Below are positions 1 to 9,600 of a stretch of DNA of 64,000 bases, piece by piece (positions within the stretch are counted from its first letter, which is position 1; each line of letters begins with the position of its first letter). A model generated the notes under the pieces. The model worked only from the letters and a program-made list of their open reading frames with translations. It was not told the DNA's origin and searched no databases. The position numbers and the translations under genes were made by a program. This DNA is from Parabacteroides hominis (lineage in GTDB: Bacteria; Bacteroidota; Bacteroidia; Bacteroidales; Tannerellaceae), in NCBI RefSeq assembly GCF_014287585.1, contig NZ_JACOOJ010000015.1, positions 40,335 through 104,334 on the forward strand, read 5' to 3'.

Positions 1-1058
1 ATGCCGGAGTTCGACCAGCGGGAACCACGGTTGGAAGGAGACATTCCGTTGACCACCACCTGACGGGGACCGCTTGCCGCCGGGACGACAAATCCACCGG
101 GGCACATGCAGAAAGAATAGACTCCCCGTCCGCCGGCCTGCGTCACAAAGCTATATTCGGCTGCCGGCAGATATTTGCCCCTGCCCTCCTTGCGATGATA
201 TTGTATCTGGTCGATCAGCATCTGCGGATGTTCCAGGCGGACACCGACAGCAATGCCTTTGGCTTCGATCGGGATTTGCCGGTCGTGGAGGTAGCGATAC
301 ACGTCGCGGGCGGAATGGCCCGTTGCCAAGATGACCGGCCCCAGAAAACTTTCGCCTGTATTCGTTTCGACACCTACGACTTCCCCACTCCGGATGAGCA
401 GGGCATCCATACGCGTCTCGAAACGGACTTCCCCGCCACAGCGGATAATCTGTTCGCGGATATTCTCGATCACGCGCGGCAGTTTGTCCGTACCGATATG
501 CGGATGGGCGTCAGCCAAGATCGAGGTGCTCGCCCCGAACTGGCAAAAGACATTCAGAATCTTATCGACCGACCCCCGTTTCTTGCTGCGGGTGTAAAGT
601 TTGCCGTCGGAATAGGCGCCGGCTCCCCCTTCGCCGAAGCTGTAGTTGGACTCTTCGTCCACCTTATGCTCGCGGCTGATCAGGGCGATATCCTTTTTAC
701 GTTCGCGCACGTTCTTTCCGCGTTCGATCACGATCGGACGCAGGCCGAGCTCTATCAGGCGGAGGGCGGCAAACAAACCACCCGGCCCCGCTCCTACCAC
801 CACGACAGGCTTCCCTGCCGACACGTCTTTATATTCCACCGACTGGAATTCCGGTTTGTCCGGTTCCTCATCGATAAAAGCACGCAACTTGACATTCACA
901 TAGATAGTCCGCTGACGCGCATCAATGGAACGTTTCAACACCCGGACGGTGTGAATATGCGGAACAGATGTTCCCGTCTCGCGGGCTACCACCTGCTTCA
1001 ACGACTGTTCGCTGGCTGCCTCTTCGGGCAATATACGGAGTTGTAATTCTTGTATCAT
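1..1058 (-). CDS. NAD(P)/FAD-dependent oxidoreductase, 3' end cut by the window edge
   Basis: Reading the minus strand from an ATG at 1058 gives an uninterrupted frame to the window edge (about 352 codons), so the C terminus is missing. The N-terminal ~90 residues form an extra domain, followed by a dinucleotide-binding GAGPGG motif near residue 92 and the ERGKNVRERK and FGEGGAGAYSDGKLYTR segments. These are typical of the large bacterial FAD-dependent 'uncharacterised dehydrogenase' family (YhiN-unlike, about 510-520 residues). The substrate is unknown. It starts 2 bp downstream of the stop of the barrel gene on the same strand, so it probably ends that transcript. Family assignment is confident, function is not. 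Confidence 0.85.
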   Translation of the reverse strand, partial: MIQELQLRILPEEAASEQSLKQVVARETGTSVPHIHTVRVLKRSIDARQRTIYVNVKLRAFIDEEPDKPEFQSVEYKDVSAGKPVVVVGAGPGGLFAALRLIELGLRPIVIERGKNVRERKKDIALISREHKVDEESNYSFGEGGAGAYSDGKLYTRSKKRGSVDKILNVFCQFGASTSILADAHPHIGTDKLPRVIENIREQIIRCGGEVRFETRMDALLIRSGEVVGVETNTGESFLGPVILATGHSARDVYRYLHDRQIPIEAKGIAVGVRLEHPQMLIDQIQYHRKEGRGKYLPAAEYSFVTQAGGRGVYSFCMCPGGFVVPAASGPRQVVVNGMSPSNRGSRWSNSG

Positions 1059-1060
1059 CG

Positions 1061-1759
1061 TTATTTCTTTAAATTCAAATAAAAAACCAAACCGGCTTGC
1101 GCCCTGTACCCGCTCCAATCCACTTTAAAATCCGAATTCCGGCTCTGATGCTTCTGCTTCACGGCATCCCATTCATAGGCGACGCTCACGTTCAGGGCGA
1201 AATGGCGGCACAGGCCGAACTTGATGCCGAAAGCAGGCTCCACAAAGAAATTCTTACCGGAAAAACGGTCTTCCTGCTGATATCCAACTGCGGGGTCGGA
1301 CTCGACAAACAGGCGGCTCGCCTCGTCCACCTTGTTCAGCACGACGCCCGTCGAAAACTGCACATACGGTTCGAACGTAAAGATACTGATTTCTTCCTTA
1401 ACCAAACGGAAACGGTAAAAAGCTCCGAGCTTATATCCTTTGTTACGCAGCTCGTAGTTGCAAGAGCCGGAATAATCCGTTACCCCCTTCTTGCCCGCCG
1501 TATTCATATAGTTGAAAAGAGCTCCCACGTGATGTCGCCTCCATTCGATGCCGATACGGGTGTCCTGTGTCACATAACCGGGAAAATTATCCGTAACCTG
1601 CGCATTGGTCACGGGAAGTATCATCCCTTTCAAAAGATCTTCCATATCGGACATCTGATACGAGCCGTGACCGATATTATATTCGACTGTCAACGACTGG
1701 GCCTGCCCAGTCCGGACGAATGCAAGCAGAAGGCATATCAATAAGATGGTTCGTTTCAT
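1061..1759 (-). CDS. Outer-membrane beta-barrel protein, unknown function
   Basis: A 232-residue protein with a clear signal peptide (residues 1-20, cleavage after GQAQ-like QA). The rest alternates polar and hydrophobic residues in strand-like blocks, contains many Tyr, Phe and Gly, and ends in a strand finishing YLNLKK, as expected for a small porin-fold outer-membrane protein. Its start overlaps the stop of the upstream lipoprotein gene by 4 bases, so the two are translationally coupled. It resembles the generic Bacteroidetes 'porin family / OmpW-like' proteins; no specific ligand can be inferred. Confidence 0.75.
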   Translation of the reverse strand: MKRTILLICLLLAFVRTGQAQSLTVEYNIGHGSYQMSDMEDLLKGMILPVTNAQVTDNFPGYVTQDTRIGIEWRRHHVGALFNYMNTAGKKGVTDYSGSCNYELRNKGYKLGAFYRFRLVKEEISIFTFEPYVQFSTGVVLNKVDEASRLFVESDPAVGYQQEDRFSGKNFFVEPAFGIKFGLCRHFALNVSVAYEWDAVKQKHQSRNSDFKVDWSGYRAQAGLVFYLNLKK

Positions 1760-2514
1760 TTCTTCAGGTTGTTTTCCGGGTTAAACGTATCGGATGCTTC
1801 CAAGACAGCCTTACCGAGAGAGTAAGGGCGGATGGTTTCATCTTTGAAATAGATATAGACCTCGTATGTTCCACCGGCTCCGTCATACCTTTCGTCGACA
1901 AAAGAACGCTGGTCGAAACGAGTGCTTCTTCGAATATAAGTCATATTATCATAACTATATTCAATCGTAAAATGATCAAATCCGTCACGAAGAGATTCAT
2001 CCACATCCCAGAAGATTTCGGGATGTCCGCTTTCGTCCATCTGATAGCGGAGGATCTTGTCGCTCCCGGTACGCGCACAGACCTTAAGGGGCCAACTTCG
2101 CTTTTCCGCATATTGCTCGATCCCGACCTGCCCGGCAACCGTCCCACTGTTCGTCCGGGAGAAAATCTCGCACGACAGTTCGTATGAACCATTCGGAATC
2201 CGATCCACGTCGAGCATAAAATCACACCGGGCTTCATCGCTTTCCCATTCCATCTCACCTAAACGGACGACCAGCTTCTCCACCTTAAATCCGGGCAACG
2301 GATAGACTTCGCATGCAGCACTCCCGCTATGTTCAATAACATAGGCATTTTCCGCCTGATAGTAGGCAAGCCCATAAAAATCCACACTCAGCGTAACCGA
2401 ATCGGACGGGAGCTTTTCCATCTCCACAAAATTCTCCCCTAACTGGTACTCGCAGCTTGTAAACAGGAAGAAAACACTTACAAATAGATAAACAACACTT
2501 TTATTCATATACAT
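1756..2514 (-). CDS. Lipoprotein of unknown function
   Basis: A 252-residue protein with a lipoprotein signal: hydrophobic stretch then LFTSC with the lipid-acceptor Cys at residue 21. The start may be the third codon (MNKSVVYL). After the Cys comes an acidic E-Y-Q-L-G segment; the body is beta-rich with several YEV/YIYF segments, suggesting Ig- or fibronectin-like folds. No family recognised. It overlaps the barrel gene by 4 bases and begins 6 bp after the radA stop, so radA, this lipoprotein and the barrel may share a transcript. An outer-membrane lipoprotein-barrel partnership is an inference from this coupling only. Confidence 0.75.
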   Translation of the reverse strand: MYMNKSVVYLFVSVFFLFTSCEYQLGENFVEMEKLPSDSVTLSVDFYGLAYYQAENAYVIEHSGSAACEVYPLPGFKVEKLVVRLGEMEWESDEARCDFMLDVDRIPNGSYELSCEIFSRTNSGTVAGQVGIEQYAEKRSWPLKVCARTGSDKILRYQMDESGHPEIFWDVDESLRDGFDHFTIEYSYDNMTYIRRSTRFDQRSFVDERYDGAGGTYEVYIYFKDETIRPYSLGKAVLEASDTFNPENNLKK

Positions 2515-2520
2515 ATAAAC

Positions 2521-3891
2521 TTATCCGAACAATTGCCGGAAAGCCTCTTCCACCTTGCGCACTTGCACGATTTGCATCTTGCACTTGGATGTGTCGAAGC
2601 CTTTCAGGTTATTGTGCGGGATGATAATGCGCGAGAAACCTAATTTTTCCGCTTCCAGGATGCGCTGCTCGATGCGGTTCACCGGACGGATCTCGCCCGA
2701 AAGCCCCACCTCGCCGCACATGCAGATACCCGGCTCGATCGAAATGTCGAGGCTGGAAGAAAGAACCGCACTGATCACCGCCAGGTCGATCGCCGGATCG
2801 TTCACCTTCAGTCCGCCGGCAATATTCAAAAAGACGTCTTTCTGGACCAGCTTGAACCCGGCACGCTTTTCGAGCACCGCGAGCAGCATGTTCATACGCC
2901 TGAGATCGAACCCCGTCGCGCTGCGCTGGGGCGTCCCGTAAACGGCTGAGCTTACCAATGCCTGCGTCTCGATCAGGAAAGGGCGGATGCCTTCGATCGC
3001 CGCCGCAATGGCCACTCCGCTCAGCCCCTCATGGTTCTGCGTCAACAGCAGTTCGGAAGGGTTGCTGACTTCGCGGAGGCCGTCTTGGCGCATCTCGTAG
3101 ATACCTAATTCTGCCGTACTTCCGAAACGGTTCTTGATGCTCCTGAGGATGCGGTACATATAATGTTGGTCGCCCTCGAACTGAAGGACGGTGTCGACAA
3201 TATGTTCGAGCACCTTCGGCCCGGCAATGCTTCCTTCCTTATTGATATGGCCGATCAGGAGGACGGGCGTACCGCTCTCCTTCGCATATTTCAGGATAGC
3301 CGCACTGCACTCGCGCACCTGCGAAACGCTTCCGGGAGAGGATTCGACCACCTCCGTATAAATGGTTTGTATCGAGTCGACAATCAGTAGATCGGGCTGT
3401 ACGTTCTTGGCCTGGACAAATATCTGTTCGAGATTGGTTTCGCAGAGGATGAAGCAATCCGGGTTCTCATGCGCGATGCGGTCGGCACGGAGTTTCAACT
3501 GGCGGCTGCTCTCTTCGCCGGAAACGTAGAGTGTCCGGAGTCCGTTCAACCCCAAGACGGTTTGCAGGACAAGGGTAGACTTCCCGATTCCCGGTTCGCC
3601 GCCGATCAGGACCAGCGATCCTTTCACCAGGCCGCCACCGAGGACACGGTTCAACTCCTGATCGCCGAGGTCGATGCGCGTCTCCTCTTCGGAAGTAATA
3701 TCGCGAAGCAGGACGGGACGCACTTTGCCGCCATCCGAAACGCCATAAAGCGCCCGCTTTCCGGTCGGTTCCTTTGCCACGACCTCCTCGACATACGTGT
3801 TCCACTCCCCGCAGGAAGGGCATTTTCCGATCCATTTCGGAGAATCAGCCCCACAGTTGGAGCAAACATATACGGTTTTTGCTTTTGCCAT
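2521..3891 (-). CDS. radA: DNA repair protein RadA (Sms)
   Basis: 456 residues, the normal family length. An N-terminal C4 zinc finger (Cys10, Cys13, Cys24, Cys27) precedes a RecA-like ATPase with Walker A GGEPGIGKST near residue 98, a Walker B ending LLIVDSIQT, and the RadA-specific KNRFG motif around residue 252. The C-terminal Lon-like domain is present (GEVGLSGEIRPV). RadA is a DnaB-type branch-migration helicase that processes recombination intermediates. All key motifs are intact. It is the first gene of a minus-strand run with the lipoprotein and barrel genes. Confidence 0.97.
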   Translation of the reverse strand: MAKAKTVYVCSNCGADSPKWIGKCPSCGEWNTYVEEVVAKEPTGKRALYGVSDGGKVRPVLLRDITSEEETRIDLGDQELNRVLGGGLVKGSLVLIGGEPGIGKSTLVLQTVLGLNGLRTLYVSGEESSRQLKLRADRIAHENPDCFILCETNLEQIFVQAKNVQPDLLIVDSIQTIYTEVVESSPGSVSQVRECSAAILKYAKESGTPVLLIGHINKEGSIAGPKVLEHIVDTVLQFEGDQHYMYRILRSIKNRFGSTAELGIYEMRQDGLREVSNPSELLLTQNHEGLSGVAIAAAIEGIRPFLIETQALVSSAVYGTPQRSATGFDLRRMNMLLAVLEKRAGFKLVQKDVFLNIAGGLKVNDPAIDLAVISAVLSSSLDISIEPGICMCGEVGLSGEIRPVNRIEQRILEAEKLGFSRIIIPHNNLKGFDTSKCKMQIVQVRKVEEAFRQLFG

Positions 3892-4139
3892 AGCCTATTT
3901 ATTTAATTATCTTAACACAACAAAGCAAGAAAGCACCCATTTGTTAATTTGAGAAAACACAATACAAGATTCAATGCCATGACTGTTACATTGTGTTAAC
4001 ACAATTCCTCTTTTATATGCCTTAATACCAAATTGTAAAAAAACGACGGACTCAACAGGGCGAAATAGCCCTGTTGTGCGTTGACAACGATCCTCAAAGA
4101 GCCTTTTCCGACTCGTTGTGCGTTGACAACGACGTTTTA
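3892..4139. repeat. Intergenic region with hairpin and 42-bp spaced direct repeat
   Basis: Between radA and the next gene. A perfect 9-bp stem (CAACAGGGC 4053-4061 with GCCCTGTTG 4068-4076, loop 6) is followed on the minus strand, about 11 bases later, by a run of T (4038-4044), so it can act as terminator of the upstream minus-strand gene. An 18-bp motif GTTGTGCGTTGACAACGA occurs at 4073-4090 and again at 4115-4132; each copy is itself a small hairpin (GTTGT/ACAAC). Confidence 0.6.
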
Positions 4140-5096
4140 TCACCCGAAAAGGTCGAGCGTCAATTGCTTTTTCTCTGCTTCTAACTTACGCAGATGGCGT
4201 TTCCCTTGCGGCGTGATGATTTCCATCTTGTCGAAACGGGTACGGATCACCGTTTCGACCGTATAGCTGATGTTGACCACTTCGCCCAGTTCGCTCATCT
4301 TCCGCTGTATCTCCAGCACGCAATCGATACACATGCCGCTCTTGAAGACGATCTTTTCATCGAACATATCTTTCTTGAAGTCTTCGTCGCACATATAGAA
4401 ATCGATCGTCTCGCCCCCTTTGTTGTAGATGCCTTTCCAACGGTAACGGGCGTCTTTCAGTACAGGCGAGATGATTTCTATCGTCGCTTTGTTGTCCTTG
4501 ACCGGGGGCAACTCGTCGGAACGGAGGATGTAATAGTCAAACTGTTCACGTTTGACCTCCAACGATCCTGAACGGCTGCGGTTGTTTTCGTTCAGTTCGC
4601 GCAAGGTGAACTTCGTCACCTTCGGATAGCCGCGCACAGCTTCGTAAAAGTTCGATTTACACTTGCAGACGCGGGGCGATGCGCTTAGCAATTCCACCAA
4701 TTCGCGCGTGACCGTTATGCCGGGCGATTTCTTCCTGAGATTCGTACGCAACAAGGCTATTTCACGCTGCATCTTTTCCTCGTCGGCCACCGAGCGGTCC
4801 ACGACCGGCTGCCCGCCGACCAAAAGGGTCGGACGTGTCCACACTTGCATAAACAAGTTGAGAAGGACGGAGATCAGGCGGCTGTTCTCACCTGCCACCG
4901 ACCAGATTTCGCGGAACCCCTCCTGCTGGGCAAAAGACTCGCAATAAACAGTCATTTTGATATCCAGCATGTCTGCCAGCGTCCGGATAAGCGAGAGCAC
5001 CTCCTTTTCCGAACGGTGTTTGATCATGGCATCCATGTAGTTGGACTTATCATTGAAGTAGTATCGCAGTTCGAGTTTGTTATCAAACTTTATCAT
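4140..5096 (-). CDS. Conserved hypothetical protein, 318 aa
   Basis: No family recognised. No signal peptide or membrane segment, so probably cytosolic. It has a cluster of Cys (VCKCKSN near residue 145, MCDEDF near 232, MCIDCVLE near 255) and a highly charged C terminus (LEAEKKQLTLDLFG). The reading frame ends 3 bp before the DUF2148 gene's end region, that is, the two genes are adjacent on the minus strand and likely co-transcribed. The frame is clean and codon use matches the neighbours, so the gene is real, function unknown. Confidence 0.8.
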   Translation of the reverse strand: MIKFDNKLELRYYFNDKSNYMDAMIKHRSEKEVLSLIRTLADMLDIKMTVYCESFAQQEGFREIWSVAGENSRLISVLLNLFMQVWTRPTLLVGGQPVVDRSVADEEKMQREIALLRTNLRKKSPGITVTRELVELLSASPRVCKCKSNFYEAVRGYPKVTKFTLRELNENNRSRSGSLEVKREQFDYYILRSDELPPVKDNKATIEIISPVLKDARYRWKGIYNKGGETIDFYMCDEDFKKDMFDEKIVFKSGMCIDCVLEIQRKMSELGEVVNISYTVETVIRTRFDKMEIITPQGKRHLRKLEAEKKQLTLDLFG

Positions 5097-5099
5097 GAC

Positions 5100-5633
5100 T
5101 TACTCTGTTTTGGGTTTTCGATCGAAGAACGGGTTTTTCGAGGACGCGCTCACCGGGATCGCCATCACGCATTTGCAGTCGCCCAGCATCCCCAAACGCT
5201 GAGCAGCCAGACCGGCGCTGAACATCACACGCGTGTCCAGGCGCCAATCCGATGCCGTGGCACAAGCCGAACCGATCGCAATACCCAAGTCCACCGAATT
5301 GATCGCACAGGGAACGGCTTCCGGCTTCTCCACACAGGTCGGGAATCCGCAGTGCGCACAATTCAAACCCTGCACCTGCTGCCGTGTACCGGCAATCATG
5401 ATGGCTTCGGCCTGAAGGATATTGTCGGCATCGCGCAGAAAGAATTTCAAACCGGTTTCGCCGGACATGATGACAAGCTCTTCGGAAAGGCGTTTGATAT
5501 CTTCGTCCGTCACCATCGCCACTTCGATAATATCGATACCTTTCCCTTTCGGCGCTGTCCGGGCGGCTGTCATCATCTGACGAACAGCCTGTAACACATG
5601 CTCGTGTCGTATTTCTCTTTCGTTCTGTATCAT
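5100..5633 (-). CDS. Ferredoxin-domain protein of the DUF2148 family
   Basis: 177 residues. The Cys-rich core GLNCAHCGFPTC near residue 89-100, followed by CAINSVDLGIAIGSA and a later GDCKCVMAIP, is characteristic of DUF2148, a family of putative Fe-S binding proteins common in anaerobes and often described only as 'ferredoxin domain-containing'. No partner enzyme is obvious next to it; the following gene (318 aa hypothetical) is 3 bp away and is probably in the same operon. Confidence 0.8.
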   Translation of the reverse strand: MIQNEREIRHEHVLQAVRQMMTAARTAPKGKGIDIIEVAMVTDEDIKRLSEELVIMSGETGLKFFLRDADNILQAEAIMIAGTRQQVQGLNCAHCGFPTCVEKPEAVPCAINSVDLGIAIGSACATASDWRLDTRVMFSAGLAAQRLGMLGDCKCVMAIPVSASSKNPFFDRKPKTE

Positions 5634-5676
5634 TTTAATATTGGTTTAGCACGAACAAAGATAATAATTACTCGTT

Positions 5677-7794
5677 TTATAACTCAAGATTTGTCATCTT
5701 TTCTGTAACATCAAAAGGATAACCGGGGTATTCGTAAATACTGAAACGGGGTTCGGTCACACCTTCGGAATAGTTCCAGATGCTGATATACTCCCGCACA
5801 TCCTCGCCCATATCCTGCAACTGGCGCAGGTAGGCGGCGACGGATTTGTTTTCGACGATGTAGACTTCTCCCATCCGATCAATAATCGGGCTGTGGCGGC
5901 GTCCGGTGTCGTGGTCGAATTTCAGGATGCGCTTTCCCTCAGCTGTCAAGCCGATTGTCCGGAACGTCATGCTTTTGCCGATGGCCGGAAGGTTCAACAC
6001 GCTGCGGTCGGTGGCGGCAAAAAGGAGACGGTTCTCTTTCAGGAACCCGGACAATTTCTTTCCTAAAGGACGTTCATAGCGGATCAGCCGGTACAGTTCC
6101 TTCTGCTTCTCTTTGGGGATAAGGCCGAAGACTTTCTCCTCCTGCTGTTCCTGCAAGGAACGGCTGTTGGGGGTGAACACGGCATAGTTCTCGTGGAACC
6201 CCTTGACCGAGAAAGTATAATAGCACACCACCCCCATCGCATTCAACGTCTGGCGAAGCTTTGCCGTATGCCCGCGCCGGGAAGCGGCAACGGTGTAGAC
6301 CAACTGGTTGGTGATAATCCAACCGGCGGAGAGGATCGCCTCGATCGCCTTTTTGGCTTCCGGCGTGACCTCCAGCGGGGACTGGAAATGCGTCTGGATG
6401 ATAAACTGCGTGACACCGATACGCGAGGCTTTGTCTTTGAAATCCCTCAAGATGCCGACCAGTTCGTCCGTGATCCTCAGAGGCAGGTAGGCAAGCAGGC
6501 GCGAACCCAGGCGGACCCGTTGCAGTTCGGCGTACTTCTCCCCTTCGGGCCGGCCCTCGTTGGCTTTCCGCTTCCGTACCGCCATCTTGTAGACGGCATC
6601 GAGTATGTTGCGGAGCGTCGCGTTCTGGCTCATCAACGCGTCGCCTCCGGTGATCAGGATATCCCTGAGCTGTGCGTCTTCTTCGAAATAGCGCATCAAC
6701 CGGCGCAGTTTCTTATCCCATGTCTCCTTCGGTTTCAAGGACTCGAAATCAAAATTCAGGCGTTCGCTCTGGAAATCGTACATCCGCTGGCACGAAGCGC
6801 ACAGCCCGCCACAGGCACGCCCCATCGAATCGGGAATCAGGATCGCCACCTCCGGATAACGGCGGTGTATGTTGTGCCCTTCCGGCAGCAACCATCCGGC
6901 GGCATTCGGCTGCCCGGCCACGACGATGTCTTCCTTTTCCCACGCCTTGATCTGTCCGTACGTCTCGACCAGTTCCTCCGAATAGAGGATATACGAACGG
7001 ATGGCAGCATCGTCATACCCGCTTGTATTCGTGTTCAGCAGGGAAAGATAATAAGGGGTGACAAAGAACGGCATGCCCTTCTTACGGGCTTTGGCCAGCA
7101 ATTGCAAAGTCTCGGCCGAAAGGGAACCGCCGAGGAAATAGTTCAGTTCCGTCGGGCTTTTGAAAGCCATCGCGAGATGGAAACGGCCGGTATTCCACCA
7201 TTCCTGCACCTTGATGTATTTCTCCGCATAGCTCATCCCCTCCGTAAACTGGAACCGGGAGGTCGGGGCATGGCGCCGTTCGATCTTGCGTATCAGCCCG
7301 GCAATGATCCGCTCCTTGTTGGAGCGGCGGATCGCCATCACCTCTTCGTCCAATCCGGTCGGCCAGCGGTTCATCTGCCGTTTGACGAGCGAGCGGTCCG
7401 GTACGATCTCCTCCGGATGCTCCAACAATTCGAACTGCCGGAACAGGTCGATAAAGAAGTCCGGCGAAACATCCTCCTTCAGCTTTCCGGCCAGGAATTG
7501 CCACAGCCAGGTAATCGTCCGTACCGGTATCTCCCCACCTGTCGAAAGTTCGGAGACTGTCGTATCGTCATGTTCGATCAAGAGAAGAATACGCTTCGCC
7601 ACGGCATTTCCCATATTGCTCCCGCCAACCGTCCTGTCGATGCGGGAAGAAACGAAAGAACGCAGGGCTTCTTTAAAAAGCACCGAGCTCTCACTCTCTT
7701 CCGCCATCGTTACCAGTTGGGGAAAATCTTTTTTAAATACTTTTGCCAATTGCGGAATGTCGTACGATAGTAATCTTCTTTTAATCATAAGCAA
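5677..7794 (-). CDS. KamA-family radical SAM protein (lysine 2,3-aminomutase-like), long form
   Basis: 705 residues. The radical SAM cysteines sit in CGGLCASC around residues 327-334, followed by the ITGGDALMS segment typical of KamA-like aminomutases and IIQTHFQSPLEVTPEA. Canonical lysine 2,3-aminomutases are about 410-470 residues; this one has roughly 250 additional residues before the Cys cluster and a C-terminal extension, a form common in Bacteroidetes. Whether it acts on lysine is not known. No lysine-fermentation genes are near it, which argues against an assured catabolic role. Confidence 0.85.
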   Translation of the reverse strand: MLMIKRRLLSYDIPQLAKVFKKDFPQLVTMAEESESSVLFKEALRSFVSSRIDRTVGGSNMGNAVAKRILLLIEHDDTTVSELSTGGEIPVRTITWLWQFLAGKLKEDVSPDFFIDLFRQFELLEHPEEIVPDRSLVKRQMNRWPTGLDEEVMAIRRSNKERIIAGLIRKIERRHAPTSRFQFTEGMSYAEKYIKVQEWWNTGRFHLAMAFKSPTELNYFLGGSLSAETLQLLAKARKKGMPFFVTPYYLSLLNTNTSGYDDAAIRSYILYSEELVETYGQIKAWEKEDIVVAGQPNAAGWLLPEGHNIHRRYPEVAILIPDSMGRACGGLCASCQRMYDFQSERLNFDFESLKPKETWDKKLRRLMRYFEEDAQLRDILITGGDALMSQNATLRNILDAVYKMAVRKRKANEGRPEGEKYAELQRVRLGSRLLAYLPLRITDELVGILRDFKDKASRIGVTQFIIQTHFQSPLEVTPEAKKAIEAILSAGWIITNQLVYTVAASRRGHTAKLRQTLNAMGVVCYYTFSVKGFHENYAVFTPNSRSLQEQQEEKVFGLIPKEKQKELYRLIRYERPLGKKLSGFLKENRLLFAATDRSVLNLPAIGKSMTFRTIGLTAEGKRILKFDHDTGRRHSPIIDRMGEVYIVENKSVAAYLRQLQDMGEDVREYISIWNYSEGVTEPRFSIYEYPGYPFDVTEKMTNLEL

Positions 7795-7993
7795 ATACTT
7801 TTTAGGAGGGATTTATAGAATGTTATTTTGAAATCATTTATCTACAAATATAACATTTTTCTCCTGCCGTCAAAAGTATGCTACTTATAAAACATCTTAA
7901 ATGCTTCGCAAATCACAACAAAATGACAAAAGCAATACATATTTGTCACTTTTCTGTTACTTCCGCTTCCTCTTCACGATAGCAAAAAAAACA

Positions 7994-8081
7994 TTGGTCC
8001 AAATCGAAACTACTTCTGCATCTAATTCGATTTTCTACCCCATGTAGCGCAAATTAGTAGCAAGGGTAATATTTTTTAATA
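7994..8081. repeat. Dispersed intergenic repeat, copy 1
   Basis: About 88 bp. It shares GGTC(C/T)AAATCGAAAC, GATTTTCTACCCCAT or GGTTTTCTACCCCAT, and GGGTAATATTTTTTAA with the copy at 30862-30947, and the last part with a shorter copy at 53862-53923. It lies about 200 bp upstream of the minus-strand kamA-like start and just beyond the terminator of the efflux operon. See findings. Confidence 0.75.
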
Positions 8082-8103
8082 ATCTATTACTTTTATTTAG
8101 CAC

Positions 8104-8141
8104 TAAAAAAAGACGGATGCAAATCTGTTACATCCGTCCTT
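8104..8141 (-). terminator. Rho-independent terminator of the efflux operon
   Basis: On the minus strand, GACGGATG (8131-8138 complement) and its partner (8112-8119) form an 8-bp stem with an 11-base loop, followed by a run of T. It lies 14 bp beyond the stop of the outer-membrane factor gene. Confidence 0.85.
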
Positions 8142-8154
8142 TCGTTCAAGTATC

Positions 8155-9600
8155 TTAACAACCGCCGCCCAACGCCCGGTAGAGAAGGATCTTCTTCCGG
8201 CAAAGGTCGGTGATGATGTCGATACGTTCAAGCTCGCTGTCCAGATAACGTTCGTTGGCGGAGAGCACTTCGAGGAACCCGACGTAGTTCAACTTAAAAA
8301 GTTCATTGGCATTGGTGACCGAACGTCGGTGGGCTACGGTTTCCACCTCTTTCAAACGGACACGCTCCACCTGATTCAGACCTGCACAATACAAATCCAA
8401 TACTTCCGTATAGGCTTTCAAGGCTGTTTCGTGATATTGCGACAAGGCGATCCGTTGCGAAGCACGCGCCTCGTTCCATATCGAACGGATCTGGTTTCGC
8501 TGGAAGACAGGCGCAGTAATCCCCGCTGCCAGGTCGTAGACCAGCGAAGCAGGCGCACTGAACCATTTACCGACATCAAAGCTGTTGAAGCCGCCTCCCG
8601 CACCCAGCACCAACGAAGGGTAGAAAGCTGCCTTGGCCGCCATTACATCCGCCTTTGAGGCCAGCAATTCCATTTCGGCAGCCCGCACGTCGGGACGCAA
8701 GGTCAGCATATTTGCCGGAACGCCATCTGAAAGCGGAAAAGGGATCCGTCTTAATTCTTCAAAACTCATACGCCTGATTTCAAACGGGAAAACACCTAAC
8801 AGGCAGGCTATCGCACGCTCTTTCTCCCCGATCAGCTGGTCATTTTTCAACAGCTTGCTTTCTATCAGTAGCATGCGGGCATGGAACTGGTCGACAGCCA
8901 ACTGCGTCTCGGCCCCCTCCTTCTTCAACTGACGGGTCAGTTCGTACGAACGTTTGGAACTGATATGGGCCTCTTCCAATACCTCCCGGCGCTTATCCAA
9001 CCCGATCAGTTCATAATAGTGGACGGCCAGTTCGGAGATCAGGACGGATTGCGCTAAGCGGGTCGCCTCGACCGAAGCCATCCAGCGGGCTGCAGCCGCT
9101 TGCTTCTTCCGAGTCAGCTTCCCCCATATATCCGCTTCCCACTGGAAATTCAGGGAAAGTCCGAAATCGCGGTAAGGGTCCGGGATATGTTTGTCTTTCG
9201 GCAGGGAAGGGACATTGGTCTCGCTGTTCCCCACGCCGTCCATCGTATATTCGCCGAAGCGGTTGACCGAAGCCCCGATATCGAGGCCGACCTCCGGCAA
9301 CAGCAAGCCTTTTGCCCGTTGCAGGTTAGCCCGGCTCATCGTCACCCGTTCCATGCTTTGCTTGAACGAATGGTTATTCCGCAAAGCGACCTCCACATAT
9401 CCCTGCAAGATGGAATCCTGTAAAAACACATTCCATTCCAACGGCTTTACAAATGCAGTGTCATAGGTATGCCCGTCTCCCTCCGGCAATGCGGCACGTT
9501 CCCCGTCCGGAGAGAGCTGCGGCGCCTTGCAAGCGGTAAGGCCGATCGCAGCCCACAGGCAAACCGCACCGATTATCTTAATACTCATATTCTTCTTCAT
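8155..9600 (-). CDS. RND efflux outer-membrane factor (TolC/NodT family lipoprotein)
   Basis: 481 residues. A lipoprotein signal ends in LTACK with the lipid-acceptor Cys24. The body carries two OEP repeats rich in Ala, Leu and Gln, with the NodT-type signature LRPDVRAAE near residue 300 and the helical ATRLAQSVLISELAVHYYEL segment. It is the third gene of an efflux operon; its start lies inside the end of the pump gene (23-bp overlap), which supports translational coupling. It would form the trimeric outer-membrane channel of the complex. Confidence 0.93.
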   Translation of the reverse strand: MKKNMSIKIIGAVCLWAAIGLTACKAPQLSPDGERAALPEGDGHTYDTAFVKPLEWNVFLQDSILQGYVEVALRNNHSFKQSMERVTMSRANLQRAKGLLLPEVGLDIGASVNRFGEYTMDGVGNSETNVPSLPKDKHIPDPYRDFGLSLNFQWEADIWGKLTRKKQAAAARWMASVEATRLAQSVLISELAVHYYELIGLDKRREVLEEAHISSKRSYELTRQLKKEGAETQLAVDQFHARMLLIESKLLKNDQLIGEKERAIACLLGVFPFEIRRMSFEELRRIPFPLSDGVPANMLTLRPDVRAAEMELLASKADVMAAKAAFYPSLVLGAGGGFNSFDVGKWFSAPASLVYDLAAGITAPVFQRNQIRSIWNEARASQRIALSQYHETALKAYTEVLDLYCAGLNQVERVRLKEVETVAHRRSVTNANELFKLNYVGFLEVLSANERYLDSELERIDIITDLCRKKILLYRALGGGC

